Assembly (NCBI GenBank): GCA_003138515.1 | Contig: PLGG01000070.1 | Span: 1,680 to 52,071 of the forward strand | From: Acidobacteriaceae bacterium | Lineage (GTDB): Bacteria; Acidobacteriota; Terriglobia; Terriglobales; Acidobacteriaceae | DNA length: 50,392 bases | Direction: 5' to 3' | Translations under genes and position numbers: made by a program | The notes under the pieces: model-generated | Databases searched by the model: none | The model's input: the letters and a program-made list of their open reading frames with translations, nothing else | Told to the model about the DNA's origin: nothing | In this document: positions 17,889 through 25,940 of the stretch, one piece after another | How positions within the stretch are numbered: the stretch's first letter is position 1 | How the letters are laid out: every line of letters starts with the position of its first letter

Positions 17889-18377
17889 ATGCCGGTTCCC
17901 GCAGTCATCGCCACCGCCGCTGAAAACTATCGCTTCAATTCCGATTTTCTGACCAGAACGGTTGAGGACCTGCCGCCCGAGGAGTGGCTGCGGCGTCCTG
18001 ACGAGAAGTTGAACCACATCGCGTGGATCGTGGGACACGTGATCTGGGCGCGGAAAGCAGTGCTTACCCGGTTGGGAACGGAATGGTCGCAGCCCTGGCT
18101 CAGCTCGTTCGCGCGCGGAGTGAAATGCAACGATGTTGCTGCTTTCCCGCCGCCAGACACTCTGATGGACAACTGGATCGAAGTCTCGGGAGTGCTGGCC
18201 ACGGCGCTCGACGGCGCCTCAGAAGATGTGCTGTCGACTCCCTCCACGCAAGGCCCTCCAAGCGCAGACGGCAAGATCAGCGGAGTGGTGAATTTCCTCG
18301 CCATTCACGAGACGTACCACGTGGGCCAGGCATCGTATCTGCGGAGTTGGTTGGGCCACAAGGGCCTGATGGGATAA
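17889..18377 (+). CDS. DinB-family protein (putative metal-dependent four-helix protein)
   Basis: 162-residue DinB/YfiT-like protein. DinB proteins are four-helix bundles with a metal site of three histidines; here the likely ligands are His in WIVGHVIWA (about residue 50) and the two in AIHETYHVGQASYL (about 140-145). Many act as thiol transferases or remain uncharacterised; the substrate cannot be read here. AGGAGG precedes the ATG closely. It follows efp by 33 nt and may share its transcript. It is one of three DinB-family genes in the window. Confidence 0.8.
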   Translation: MPVPAVIATAAENYRFNSDFLTRTVEDLPPEEWLRRPDEKLNHIAWIVGHVIWARKAVLTRLGTEWSQPWLSSFARGVKCNDVAAFPPPDTLMDNWIEVSGVLATALDGASEDVLSTPSTQGPPSADGKISGVVNFLAIHETYHVGQASYLRSWLGHKGLMG

Positions 18378-18501
18378 TTGGCTCCGCCCGGATCGGATGG
18401 GAGCGTAGAAAGAGCCTATGATTGCGAGTTGTGCAGCCCGGGCGCTCAGGCCGAAAACTCAAGAATCGATGCCGCTCGCGCTCGCCGCATAGGGAGCTCG
18501 A

Positions 18502-19740
18502 ATGAAGAAGTCACTGCTTTGCGCTATTCTTGTCGTGTTCGGCAGCAGTGCGGCATTTGCCGCGCCTCCGCTCGCCGTAGCGCCGCCCACTTCCAACTCA
18601 GCCGACCAAGCCGACGCGGTGAACGGCAGTAACGCCTTCGCCGTCGACCTCTACGCGCAGCTTCGCACGCAACCGGGGAATCTCTTCTTTTCGCCGGAGA
18701 GCATTTCGACAGCATTTGGAATGGCCTACGCCGGGGCGCGCGGCCAGACGGCAACGGAGATGCAGCACGTTTTTCACTTCACGCTTCCACCGGCTCGGCT
18801 GCACCCGGCGATGGGCGCACTTCTCTCGCAGATGAACGGCCAGCACGATGGATACGAGCTGCACGTCGCCGACGCGCTGTGGGCGCAACAGGACGCGAGC
18901 TTCCTGCCGGATTACTTGAAGCTGGTTCAAACCGATTACGGCGCGGGATTCCGCCCGGTTGACTTCAGGACATCGCCCGATGTTGTGCGAGCCACAATCA
19001 ATGAATGGATCGCGGACCAGACGAACGGCAAGATCCAGGGCCTGCTGGGACCCGGTTCGGTGACGGCGGGCACGCGGCTGGTGCTGACCAACGCCATCTA
19101 CTTCAAGGGGACCTGGCTCGGTCAGTTCGACCCGACGTACACGGAGGGCGAGGATTTTCACCTCACGGCGAAGCAGTCCATCAAGACGCAGATGATGAAC
19201 CGGAACGGCGGCTACAGCTACTACGATGGCGGTTCGTTCCAGGAGCTCGAGCTACCGTACAGGGGCGAGCTTTCGATGGTTGTGTTGCTACCTAAGGAGA
19301 TCGGCGGACTGCCCGCGCTTGAGAAGTCGTTCACAGCGGAGAACGCAAGCGAGTGGATCAAGAAGCTCGCGCCGGTGGAGAAGGTAATTCTGACGCTGCC
19401 GCGCTTCACGATGACGCAGCAGTTCGAGCTTAGCGGCACGCTCACGAAGATGGGCATGCCGCAGGCTTTCGGGAGCACAGCGGATTTCTCCGGGATGACC
19501 GGCAAGCCCGACTTCGCCATCTCGGCGGCGATCCACAAGGCCTACATCGACGTGAACGAACAGGGCACCGAGGCGGCTGCGGCAACGGCGATCATCATGG
19601 TTGCGACCGCGATGCAACGGGCGGAGCCCGAGCCTCCGCCGATCGTCTTCGACGCCGACCATCCGTTTCTCTTCCTGATCCGTGACGCAAGTTCGGGCGC
19701 GATTCTATTTCTGGGGCGCGTGACCGACCCGACGAAATAG
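18502..19740 (+). CDS. Secreted serpin-family serine protease inhibitor
   Basis: 412-residue serpin with a signal peptide (about residues 1-20), so it is exported. Serpin blocks seen are NLFFSPESISTAFGMAYAGARG, LVLTNAIYFKGTWL, ELPYRGELSMVVLLP, KAYIDVNEQGTEAAAAT and HPFLFLIRDASSGAILFLGRV. The hinge EQGTEAAAAT (residues 353-362) has the small residues needed for loop insertion, so it is probably inhibitory. Counting 17 residues from Glu353, the scissile P1 is near Thr369, in VATAM, which suggests a target protease that prefers small residues (elastase- or subtilisin-like). Serpins are uncommon in bacteria. The neighbours do not reveal its target. Confidence 0.93.
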   Translation: MKKSLLCAILVVFGSSAAFAAPPLAVAPPTSNSADQADAVNGSNAFAVDLYAQLRTQPGNLFFSPESISTAFGMAYAGARGQTATEMQHVFHFTLPPARLHPAMGALLSQMNGQHDGYELHVADALWAQQDASFLPDYLKLVQTDYGAGFRPVDFRTSPDVVRATINEWIADQTNGKIQGLLGPGSVTAGTRLVLTNAIYFKGTWLGQFDPTYTEGEDFHLTAKQSIKTQMMNRNGGYSYYDGGSFQELELPYRGELSMVVLLPKEIGGLPALEKSFTAENASEWIKKLAPVEKVILTLPRFTMTQQFELSGTLTKMGMPQAFGSTADFSGMTGKPDFAISAAIHKAYIDVNEQGTEAAAATAIIMVATAMQRAEPEPPPIVFDADHPFLFLIRDASSGAILFLGRVTDPTK

Positions 19741-19766
19741 AGCCACCGCCGCCGCGACGATGGCTC
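19740..19766. terminator. Weak hairpin between convergent serpin and serA
   Basis: GAGCCA and TGGCTC form a 6-bp stem with a 15-nt loop directly after the serpin stop codon. No T-run follows. A shared 3'-end hairpin is plausible but weakly supported. Confidence 0.3.
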
Positions 19767-19790
19767 CAGTTAATGGGACGCGTGCTGCGC

Positions 19791-21644
19791 TTACTTGCCG
19801 TCGGGCAGCTTGACGAGGCGCGCTTCGAGCAGCGCGTCGATCACTTTGAGCGCTTCAAGCGCCGATTCCGCGACAGGCTCATCGACCTGGACAACGGCCA
19901 GCGCCTTGACGGGCTTGCCCGGAATAGCCGCTCCCCGCTCGCGGCCCAGCGCGAAGTTGGCGATGTTCACTCCCTGCTCGCCCAGGATTGTGCCGATGCG
20001 GCCGATGACGCCAGGGACGTCGAGGTTGCGGCAAACCACCAACGTACCTTCAAGTGGAGCTTCGACGTCGATGCCGTCGAAGCCGAGCAGGCGCGGCTGC
20101 TCACCGTGAATGACGGTGGCGCTGGCGCGGCTGTCGCCCTGCGCGGTATGCAGCACGAGTGTGAGCACCGTTGCCGCCCCGCCGCGATAACTTTCTTCCT
20201 TCTGCTCGTGCACTCGAATGCCGCGTTCCGCAGCGACGGCGGCTGCGTTGATGCGGTTCACGTTTTCAGAGCCCTGCAGCAGACCGGCGATGGCTGCGTT
20301 GCGCACCAGCTCGGTCTTGGCCTCGGTGAGCGTGCCGCCGTAGACAATGTGGATGGCATCAATGCCGGATTCTCCGCCGCCTTTGCCCGCCTGGGCCAGA
20401 AACGATCCGAGGCGCCCGGCGAGATCGATGTAGGGGGCGAGTTGCACGTACTCTTCGCGGCACAGCGACGGCACATTTACTGCGTTCTGCACTACGCCCA
20501 GCTTGAGGTACTCGCACACCTGATGCGCAATCTGGATGCCAACGGCCTCCTGCGCCTCGGCCGTGGAGCCGGCGACGTGCGGCGAGAGCATTACGTTGTC
20601 GAGGTCGAGATACGGCGAGTCCTTGGGCGGCTCGACGGAGAATACGTCGAGCGCCGCACCGGCAACCTGGCCGTTCTTGAGTGCCGCGGCAAGATCCGCA
20701 TCGCAAACCAGCTCGCCACGCGCGCAGTTGACGATGCGCACGCCCTTCTTCATGGTGGCGATGGTTTTTGCGTTGATGATGCCGGTGGTCTGCGGTGTGA
20801 GCCCGACGTGCAGCGTGAGGTAGTCGGACTTCGAAAAGAGCTCTTCGATAGGGACGAGGGCGATTCCGTTCTCGCGCGCCAGGGCTGGGGAGACAAAAGG
20901 ATCTGTGCCCATGATCTCCATGCTGAAGCCGCGCGCGCGCTTCGCCACTTCAAGGCCGATGCGGCCGAGGCCCAGAATGCCGAGTGTTTTGGCGCGCAGC
21001 TCGGTGCCCTGCAGATTCTTCTTCTCCCATTTGCCGGCGTGCATGGTGGCATTGGCGGCGGGCACTTTTCGCGCCAGCGCGATCATCAGGCCAACGGTCA
21101 ACTCAGCGACGGCTACAGCGTTTGCGCCGGGCGTGTTCATCACTACGATGCCGCGGCGCGTGGCGGCTTCCGCGTCGATGTTGTCCACGCCAACGCCGGC
21201 GCGGCCAATGACGCGAAGTTTGGGCGCGTGCTCAAGAAGTGCGTCGTCCACCTGCACCGCGCTGCGGACCACGAGCGCGTCGGCATCGGCCAGCGCGGCA
21301 GCCAATCCTTCGGGCAACTGGTCGTGCGTTTTGACTTCCCATCCCTGCTCGCCCGCAAACACGGCCAGCGTGGCCGGAGAAACTTTTTCCGCCAATACGA
21401 CTTTCATGGCTGCTCCCTTATCCGCCGCAGCGGACCCGCTTGTGTACTCATCAAAGCGAATGCCCTGCTGTTCGCAGAGCAAATCGAACATGCGCACCAC
21501 CGCCGCGTGCGGCTTGCCTTCGCCGCGCTCGTATTTGGTGAGCGAGTTGGGATGCACTCCCAGCCGCTCCGCCATTTCGTATTGATAGAGATCGAGCTGC
21601 TTGCGCGCGATGAGCAGCTTTTCTCCGAAGGTTAGGTCTGGCAT
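19791..21644 (-). CDS. serA: D-3-phosphoglycerate dehydrogenase with N-terminal XRE-type helix-turn-helix fusion
   Basis: First enzyme of serine synthesis: oxidises 3-phosphoglycerate with NAD+. Residues 80-617 are a complete long-type SerA: NAD motif GLGRIG (225-230), catalytic blocks NCARGEL (Arg309) and LSPHVAGS (His356), an intervening ASB domain and a C-terminal ACT domain (about 540-617) for serine feedback. Residues 5-65 form an unrelated XRE HTH (LLIARKQLDLYQYEMAERLGVHPNSLTKYER region), joined without a stop. The SerA part has its own ATG at 21407 with AAGGGAG in front, so both a fusion (617 aa) and a plain SerA (538 aa) could be made. The aminotransferase gene lies upstream on the same strand. 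Confidence 0.9.
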   Translation of the reverse strand: MPDLTFGEKLLIARKQLDLYQYEMAERLGVHPNSLTKYERGEGKPHAAVVRMFDLLCEQQGIRFDEYTSGSAAADKGAAMKVVLAEKVSPATLAVFAGEQGWEVKTHDQLPEGLAAALADADALVVRSAVQVDDALLEHAPKLRVIGRAGVGVDNIDAEAATRRGIVVMNTPGANAVAVAELTVGLMIALARKVPAANATMHAGKWEKKNLQGTELRAKTLGILGLGRIGLEVAKRARGFSMEIMGTDPFVSPALARENGIALVPIEELFSKSDYLTLHVGLTPQTTGIINAKTIATMKKGVRIVNCARGELVCDADLAAALKNGQVAGAALDVFSVEPPKDSPYLDLDNVMLSPHVAGSTAEAQEAVGIQIAHQVCEYLKLGVVQNAVNVPSLCREEYVQLAPYIDLAGRLGSFLAQAGKGGGESGIDAIHIVYGGTLTEAKTELVRNAAIAGLLQGSENVNRINAAAVAAERGIRVHEQKEESYRGGAATVLTLVLHTAQGDSRASATVIHGEQPRLLGFDGIDVEAPLEGTLVVCRNLDVPGVIGRIGTILGEQGVNIANFALGRERGAAIPGKPVKALAVVQVDEPVAESALEALKVIDALLEARLVKLPDGK

Positions 21645-21652
21645 TGAAATAC

Positions 21653-21685
21653 AGCTCCTAGCCTCTAGCTTCTAGCTCTCAGCTA
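21653..21685. repeat. Heptamer array, left arm (AGCTCCT-type units)
   Basis: Four to five 7-nt units (AGCTCCT, AGCCTCT, AGCTTCT, AGCTCTC) just upstream of the serA fusion start. Inverted relative to the array at 21768-21802; the same units appear at 36114-36141. Confidence 0.8.
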
Positions 21686-21767
21686 AATGCCGGTAGAGCC
21701 CGCGTTTTCCCACACTTCACAGCCCGGAGAATTTCGCGGAATCCCATATCGTTACGAATCACTCTGA

Positions 21768-21802
21768 AGAAGCTAGCGGCTAGAAGCTAGGAGCTAGAAG
21801 CT
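21768..21802. repeat. Heptamer array, right arm (AGAAGCT-type units)
   Basis: Five 7-nt units (AGAAGCT, AGCGGCT, AGAAGCT, AGGAGCT, AGAAGCT), the inverse of the units at 21653-21685, with 82 nt between the arms. The 3' end of the class V aminotransferase gene runs into it: its last residues ASSS and its TAG are encoded by repeat units. Confidence 0.8.
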
Positions 21803-22965
21803 GCTTTTGCGTAAACTTCCTGCGCCGCGGCGACGGCCTGGCCGAACTTCACCGGCAGTCCGAGGTTGTCTTTGGCGATGTGCTCCATTGCGCCGAGCAG
21901 CGCAACAGTGTCGAGATAGTCGAAAAAGCCGAGGTGCGCGACGCGGAAGAGCTTGCCCTGCATCTCGCCCTGGCCGTTGGCCGCAACCAAGGCAAACTTC
22001 GCCTTGAGCGCCTTGACTACCACGCCGGAGTCCATGCCCTCCGGCACCGCAACGGCCGTAGCCGCGGCCGCCGGAGAGCTGGGCGCAAAGAGCGTGAAGC
22101 CCAGCGCTACAAGGCCCGCGCGGGTGGCCGCAGCGTTCACCTGCGCGTTGTCGATGAGAGCGATGCGGCCTTTTTCGAGATCGCCACCCGCCTGCCCGGC
22201 GATGTAGTCGAGTGCCGCGCCCAAAGCAGCAACGAGCGCGACGGCGGGTGTGTAGGCGCTTTCGCCCTTGACCGCATTCTTGCGTTCCTTGCGCAGATCG
22301 AAGTAGTAGCGCGGGTTCTTGGTCGTCTCCATGGCCGCCCAGGCGCGATCGCTGACGCTCAAATAGGCGAGGCCGGGAGGGATCATGACGGCTTTCTGCG
22401 AGCCGCCAATGAGCGCATCGATGCCCCAGCCATCGACGTCGAAGTGCGTGGTGCCGAGCCCGGTGATTCCGTCGACGACCAGCAACGTGTTGGGCGCGAC
22501 TTGATCGCGCAATTTTGCGATGGCTTCGATGTCGTGGCGAACGGCTGTCGAGGTCTCGGTGGCCTGCGTGTAAATGACTTTGTGCTCCGGCTTGAGCACG
22601 GCGCGGACGGCAGCCAAGTCAAAGGTCTGGCCGTAAGGCGCGGCGAGCACGTCGGGCTCGCAACCGAAGGCCTTCGCCAAGCCAGTCCATCGCTCGCCAA
22701 ATTTTCCGGCCGTGAGCACCAGGACTTTATCGCCGGGCGAGGTCAAATTCGAGACCGAGGCCTCCATGGCGCCGGTGCCGGAACAGGCGAGGAGAAGGAC
22801 ATCGTTCTTGGTTCCTACAAAAACCTTGAGCTGGGCGAGCACTTTCTGAAAGAGGGCGCGAAACTCCGCGGTGCGGTGGTGCATGTCGGCCGCGGCCATG
22901 GCAAATTGGGCGGCGGGAAGGAGAGGCGTTGGACCGGGAGTAAAAAGGCGAGTCTTGCGAATCAT
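21787..22965 (-). CDS. Class V aminotransferase (serine/alanine-glyoxylate or phosphoserine type)
   Basis: 392-residue PLP enzyme of the alanine-glyoxylate / serine-pyruvate aminotransferase group. The N-terminal LFTPGPTPLLP and MHHRTAEF, the ACSGTGAMEAS phosphate-binding segment, VVDGITGLGTTHFDVDGWGIDALIGGSQKA with Schiff-base Lys191, and the C-terminal FRVAHLGFFDYLD are family marks. Beside serA it is the likely transaminase of the serine pathway (phosphoserine formation), an inference from context. The ATG at 22965 has CGAGGAAAA in front; the frame is open to 23196 without family sequence. The stop lies inside a heptamer repeat array. Confidence 0.88.
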   Translation of the reverse strand: MIRKTRLFTPGPTPLLPAAQFAMAAADMHHRTAEFRALFQKVLAQLKVFVGTKNDVLLLACSGTGAMEASVSNLTSPGDKVLVLTAGKFGERWTGLAKAFGCEPDVLAAPYGQTFDLAAVRAVLKPEHKVIYTQATETSTAVRHDIEAIAKLRDQVAPNTLLVVDGITGLGTTHFDVDGWGIDALIGGSQKAVMIPPGLAYLSVSDRAWAAMETTKNPRYYFDLRKERKNAVKGESAYTPAVALVAALGAALDYIAGQAGGDLEKGRIALIDNAQVNAAATRAGLVALGFTLFAPSSPAAAATAVAVPEGMDSGVVVKALKAKFALVAANGQGEMQGKLFRVAHLGFFDYLDTVALLGAMEHIAKDNLGLPVKFGQAVAAAQEVYAKAASSS

Positions 22966-23215
22966 GATTTTCCTCGTTTTGGACTGGATTTGAGGCGAAA
23001 CCGAGACAATCACATAATACACACTTTTGTGGTTTTTGTGGCCGATTGTTGTGGGAAAATCGAAAGGGAGCCGAAGTTTGGGCAAAAGTGCCCTCATTTG
23101 ACCCTCAAGTTCCCAGAATCTGTACAATTCATGTTTGGCCTGGTCTGTTTTCGGGCCTGCTCCCCACGAGAAGCGGGCGGCAGAAGGTTGAAGCAAGAAG
23201 TCAGGAGCGAAGGAA

Positions 23216-23698
23216 ATGACCGACGCAGGCGAACTTGAAGTCCTTGTAAGTCAACAGATTGTGATTGCCATGAAGACGCATGACGCCGAGCGGACGGGCA
23301 CGCTGCGGCTGATCAAGAATGCGCTGAAGAACAAAGCGATTGAGAAGCGCGCACCGCTGACGCAGCCCGAGAGCGAGCAGGCGCTGGCCACAATGATCAA
23401 GCAGCGGCGCGACTCGATCGAGCAGTTCGCGAAGGGCAATCGGCCCGATTTGGTGGCGAAAGAGCAGGGCGAGATTGTGGTGATCGAGGAGTTTCTGCCC
23501 AAGGCGCTGGACGAGGCGGGGCTTGCGAAGCTGGTGGCGGAGGCGCTCGCCGAGCTGGCCGCAACATTGGGCCACAAGCCGGCTGTGAAGGAAATGGGCG
23601 CGGCGATGAAGGCGGTCCAGGGCAAGCTGCAGGCAGCGGGACTGAGGGCCGATGGGCGGCTGGTGAGCGAGCTGGTCAAGAAGGAATTAGCCGGCTAG
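23216..23698 (+). CDS. yqeY: GatB/YqeY domain protein
   Basis: 160-residue YqeY-type protein, related to the C-terminal tail of GatB, the tRNA-dependent amidotransferase subunit. Typical segments are KTHDAERTGTLRLIKNALKN near the N-terminus, LATMIKQRRDSIEQFAKGNRPDLVAKEQGEI in the middle, and KEMGAAMKAVQGKLQAAGLRADGRLVSELVKKEL at the end. Its role is not settled; tRNA binding is assumed from GatB. A GAAGGA-like SD precedes the ATG. It is divergent from the aminotransferase gene. Confidence 0.93.
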   Translation: MTDAGELEVLVSQQIVIAMKTHDAERTGTLRLIKNALKNKAIEKRAPLTQPESEQALATMIKQRRDSIEQFAKGNRPDLVAKEQGEIVVIEEFLPKALDEAGLAKLVAEALAELAATLGHKPAVKEMGAAMKAVQGKLQAAGLRADGRLVSELVKKELAG

Positions 23699-23795
23699 GC
23701 GGCCTGGCGCTTGCGCAGCGAATTTCGGTCGCGCGCCCAACCGCGGCAGGCCGAGAACTATTCTCACCGCAGGCGAAACTAATCCCCGCAATTGG

Positions 23796-23911
23796 GGTCC
23801 ATCAGGTTAGCCCTCCCCCCGGGCTGCCGGAACTCCGTTTGCTTCGGGCCCATTTTGTTGAATGGGCCGGAGGCCGGCATTGCCCAGGCCCGAAGCGGAC
23901 TGTGAGGGACC
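23796..23911 (+). ncRNA. Candidate structured leader RNA with nested, partly exclusive hairpins
   Basis: Paired segments seen: GGTCC (23796-23800) with GGACC (23907-23911); AGCCC (23809-23813) with GGGCT (23821-23825); GCTTCGGGCC (23841-23850) with GGCCCGAAGC (23887-23896), a perfect 10-bp stem; and GGCCCATT (23847-23854) with AATGGGCC (23861-23868), a perfect 8-bp stem. The last two share bases 23847-23850 and so compete. The outer stem overlaps a GAGG just before an ATG at 23912 that is in frame with the DUF3300 gene. It looks like a regulatory leader, but I do not recognise a known riboswitch class. Confidence 0.5.
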
Positions 23912-24028
23912 ATGAATCCCCGAACGAATCTGCGTGTTTCGTCCTTAGCGCGGCTTCTCCCCCAGATGAACCAACCGGCCCGGCCATCGCTTTTCCTTCA
24001 ACCCTCCGCACGGCGGGGAGCGAGCGAG

Positions 24029-25810
24029 ATGAAATGGATTTTCGCTGCGTCGCTTGCGGTGTTCGCGATTGCGTTCACGGCGCATGCCAATGCGCAGCAG
24101 GCTTACCCCGGGCCGCAGTACGGTCCGAATGGCAGCGCGTATCAAGGCGGCCAAGACCAGGGCGGCCAATACGCGCCACAGTATGCGCAGCCGCAGTACG
24201 CGCCGAAATACTCCGCGCCGCAGCAACCGTACGCGCCGCAGCCCTACTCAGATCAGCAGCCGGACAGCGCGCAGGCGCCTTATGCACCTCAGCAGGATGA
24301 AAGCCAGGCGCCAGCGCCGGCTCAGGCGCTCAGCGCTGAGGATCTGGAGCAGCTTCTGGCTCCGATCGCGCTCTATCCCGACTCGCTGCTCGCGCAGATT
24401 CTTGCCGCGTCAACGTATCCCGCGCAAGTAGCGGTCGCGGACCAGTGGGTGCAGCAAATGCGTGCGCAAGGCTATAGCTCGCCCGACCAGATCGCCGCCG
24501 GCGCCAACGCACAGAGCAGTTGGGACCCGAGCATCAAGGCGCTCACCGCGTTCCCCGACGTGCTCGACATGATGAACCACGACCTGGAGTGGACCAGCAA
24601 CCTTGGGAATGCTTACTACAACCAGCCGCAAGACGTGATGCAGACGGTGCAAGTGCTGCGCGACCGCGCCGAGCAGGCCGGGAATTTGCAATCTACCCCG
24701 CAGGAAGAAGTGAACAACGACCAGGGCTACGTTGAACTGGAACCCACGAACCCGGAGGTTGTGTACGTGCCCACTTACGACCCGTGGGATGTTTATGGGG
24801 AGCCAATCGCCCCGTATCCGGGCTTCGCATTCTTCGGTGCGCTGGGCGACTTCTACGGCGGCGCTCCCATCGAGTACGGACTCGGCTTCACTCTGGGAGC
24901 TTTCGACCGCATGCCGTTTGGATGGTCTGCCTGGGGCTGCGATTGGAGGGGGCACGGATTGATGTTCAACCATTCCGGCTACTACACACACAGCCGCCAG
25001 GTGGCCGATTGGGGCTTGGCGCGTGGTGGGTCTCGCGCGGATGGGCGTGGCGGGTCGTGGGGCGAGCGCGGCGGCTCGTACCAAGGTTACGGCCAGCGGC
25101 AGGGTTACAACGGCGGCAGCAACCAACGCGGCGGGTGGTCGGGCAATTCTGGTGGGCCCGGCGGGCGCGGTGGGGCACAGTCCTACGTTCGGCCCGCGCA
25201 GGGATTCCCGGAGCCGGGGCGGCTCGATTATTCCAACCGGGGGTATTCCAACCGCGGGTCGCAGCAGCCGGGCAATGGATACACGCGTCCGGCGATGCCC
25301 GGTCAGCAGATGTATAACCGCCCTGGCCAGCAGCCGTATGAGCGTGTCGCGCCGCAGCAGAACTACGGCTATCGCCCGCAGACCTACCCGAACCGCCCAC
25401 AGATGTACACGAATCCAGGCTATGCTGGCAGGCCGCAGAGCTACAGCAATCCGGGTTACGCAAACGGCTATACGGGCCGGTCAAATTACGGGGCTTCCGC
25501 ACCACAGGCCTATTCGAGCAGACCCGGATTCGCGTATTCGAATCCATCCAACTCTTATCGCGCTCCGCAGGCGAGCAACTCTCGCGGCTTCCAACCCTTC
25601 GGCGGCGGGCAGTCCAGATCCTTCGGCAGCGGGCGTGCGCCGTCGTACTCCAACAATGCGCCAAGGAGTTTTGGCGGAGGGCGTCAGAGTTTCGGCGGTG
25701 GACACCAGAGCTTCGGCGGCGGACACCAGAGCTTCGGCGGCGGACACCAGAGCTTCGGCGGCGGACACCAGAGCTCCGGCGGAGGAGGAGGCGGAAACCA
25801 CCGCCGCTAA
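24029..25810 (+). CDS. Exported DUF3300 protein with Gly/Ser/Tyr-rich C-terminus
   Basis: 593-residue protein with a signal peptide (about 1-22, ending ANA-QQ). After a Gln/Pro/Tyr-rich spacer, residues about 105-300 form the DUF3300 domain: LSAEDLEQLLAPIALYPDSLLAQILAASTYPAQV, MNHDLEWTSNLGNAYYNQPQDVMQTVQ and the block EPTNPEVVYVPTYDPWDVYG. From about 330 on it is low-complexity Gly/Ser/Tyr/Gln/Pro-rich, ending in five SFGGGHQ-like heptapeptides. Function unknown; envelope or cell-surface location likely. The ATG at 24029 follows GGGGAG; an in-frame ATG at 23912 with its own GAGG would add 39 residues with no signal-like character. Confidence 0.85.
   Translation: MKWIFAASLAVFAIAFTAHANAQQAYPGPQYGPNGSAYQGGQDQGGQYAPQYAQPQYAPKYSAPQQPYAPQPYSDQQPDSAQAPYAPQQDESQAPAPAQALSAEDLEQLLAPIALYPDSLLAQILAASTYPAQVAVADQWVQQMRAQGYSSPDQIAAGANAQSSWDPSIKALTAFPDVLDMMNHDLEWTSNLGNAYYNQPQDVMQTVQVLRDRAEQAGNLQSTPQEEVNNDQGYVELEPTNPEVVYVPTYDPWDVYGEPIAPYPGFAFFGALGDFYGGAPIEYGLGFTLGAFDRMPFGWSAWGCDWRGHGLMFNHSGYYTHSRQVADWGLARGGSRADGRGGSWGERGGSYQGYGQRQGYNGGSNQRGGWSGNSGGPGGRGGAQSYVRPAQGFPEPGRLDYSNRGYSNRGSQQPGNGYTRPAMPGQQMYNRPGQQPYERVAPQQNYGYRPQTYPNRPQMYTNPGYAGRPQSYSNPGYANGYTGRSNYGASAPQAYSSRPGFAYSNPSNSYRAPQASNSRGFQPFGGGQSRSFGSGRAPSYSNNAPRSFGGGRQSFGGGHQSFGGGHQSFGGGHQSFGGGHQSSGGGGGGNHRR
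25685..25789 (+). repeat. 21-nt in-frame tandem repeat (5 copies) in DUF3300 gene
   Basis: Five units of 21 nt encode the heptapeptide QSFGGGH; the three central copies are nearly identical at base level, which points to recent slippage or unequal crossing-over, so copy number may vary between strains. Confidence 0.9.
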
Positions 25811-25940
25811 GTTGCGGGTTTTCAGCAAGCGCAAAATGAAAGCGCGATAAATTCCTCGCGACCGCATAGACCGGAGCGGCCCTCAGGCACTAACATCGAC
25901 TCTCTGTAAGGTCACTTGCGCGCCCTTTCATGGATTGTCG

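Noticed and set aside
19773..21635. 620-codon open frame on the plus strand opposite serA
   Set aside because: It mirrors the GC-rich codons of serA; the minus-strand product is a complete SerA, and the plus-strand translation matches no family.
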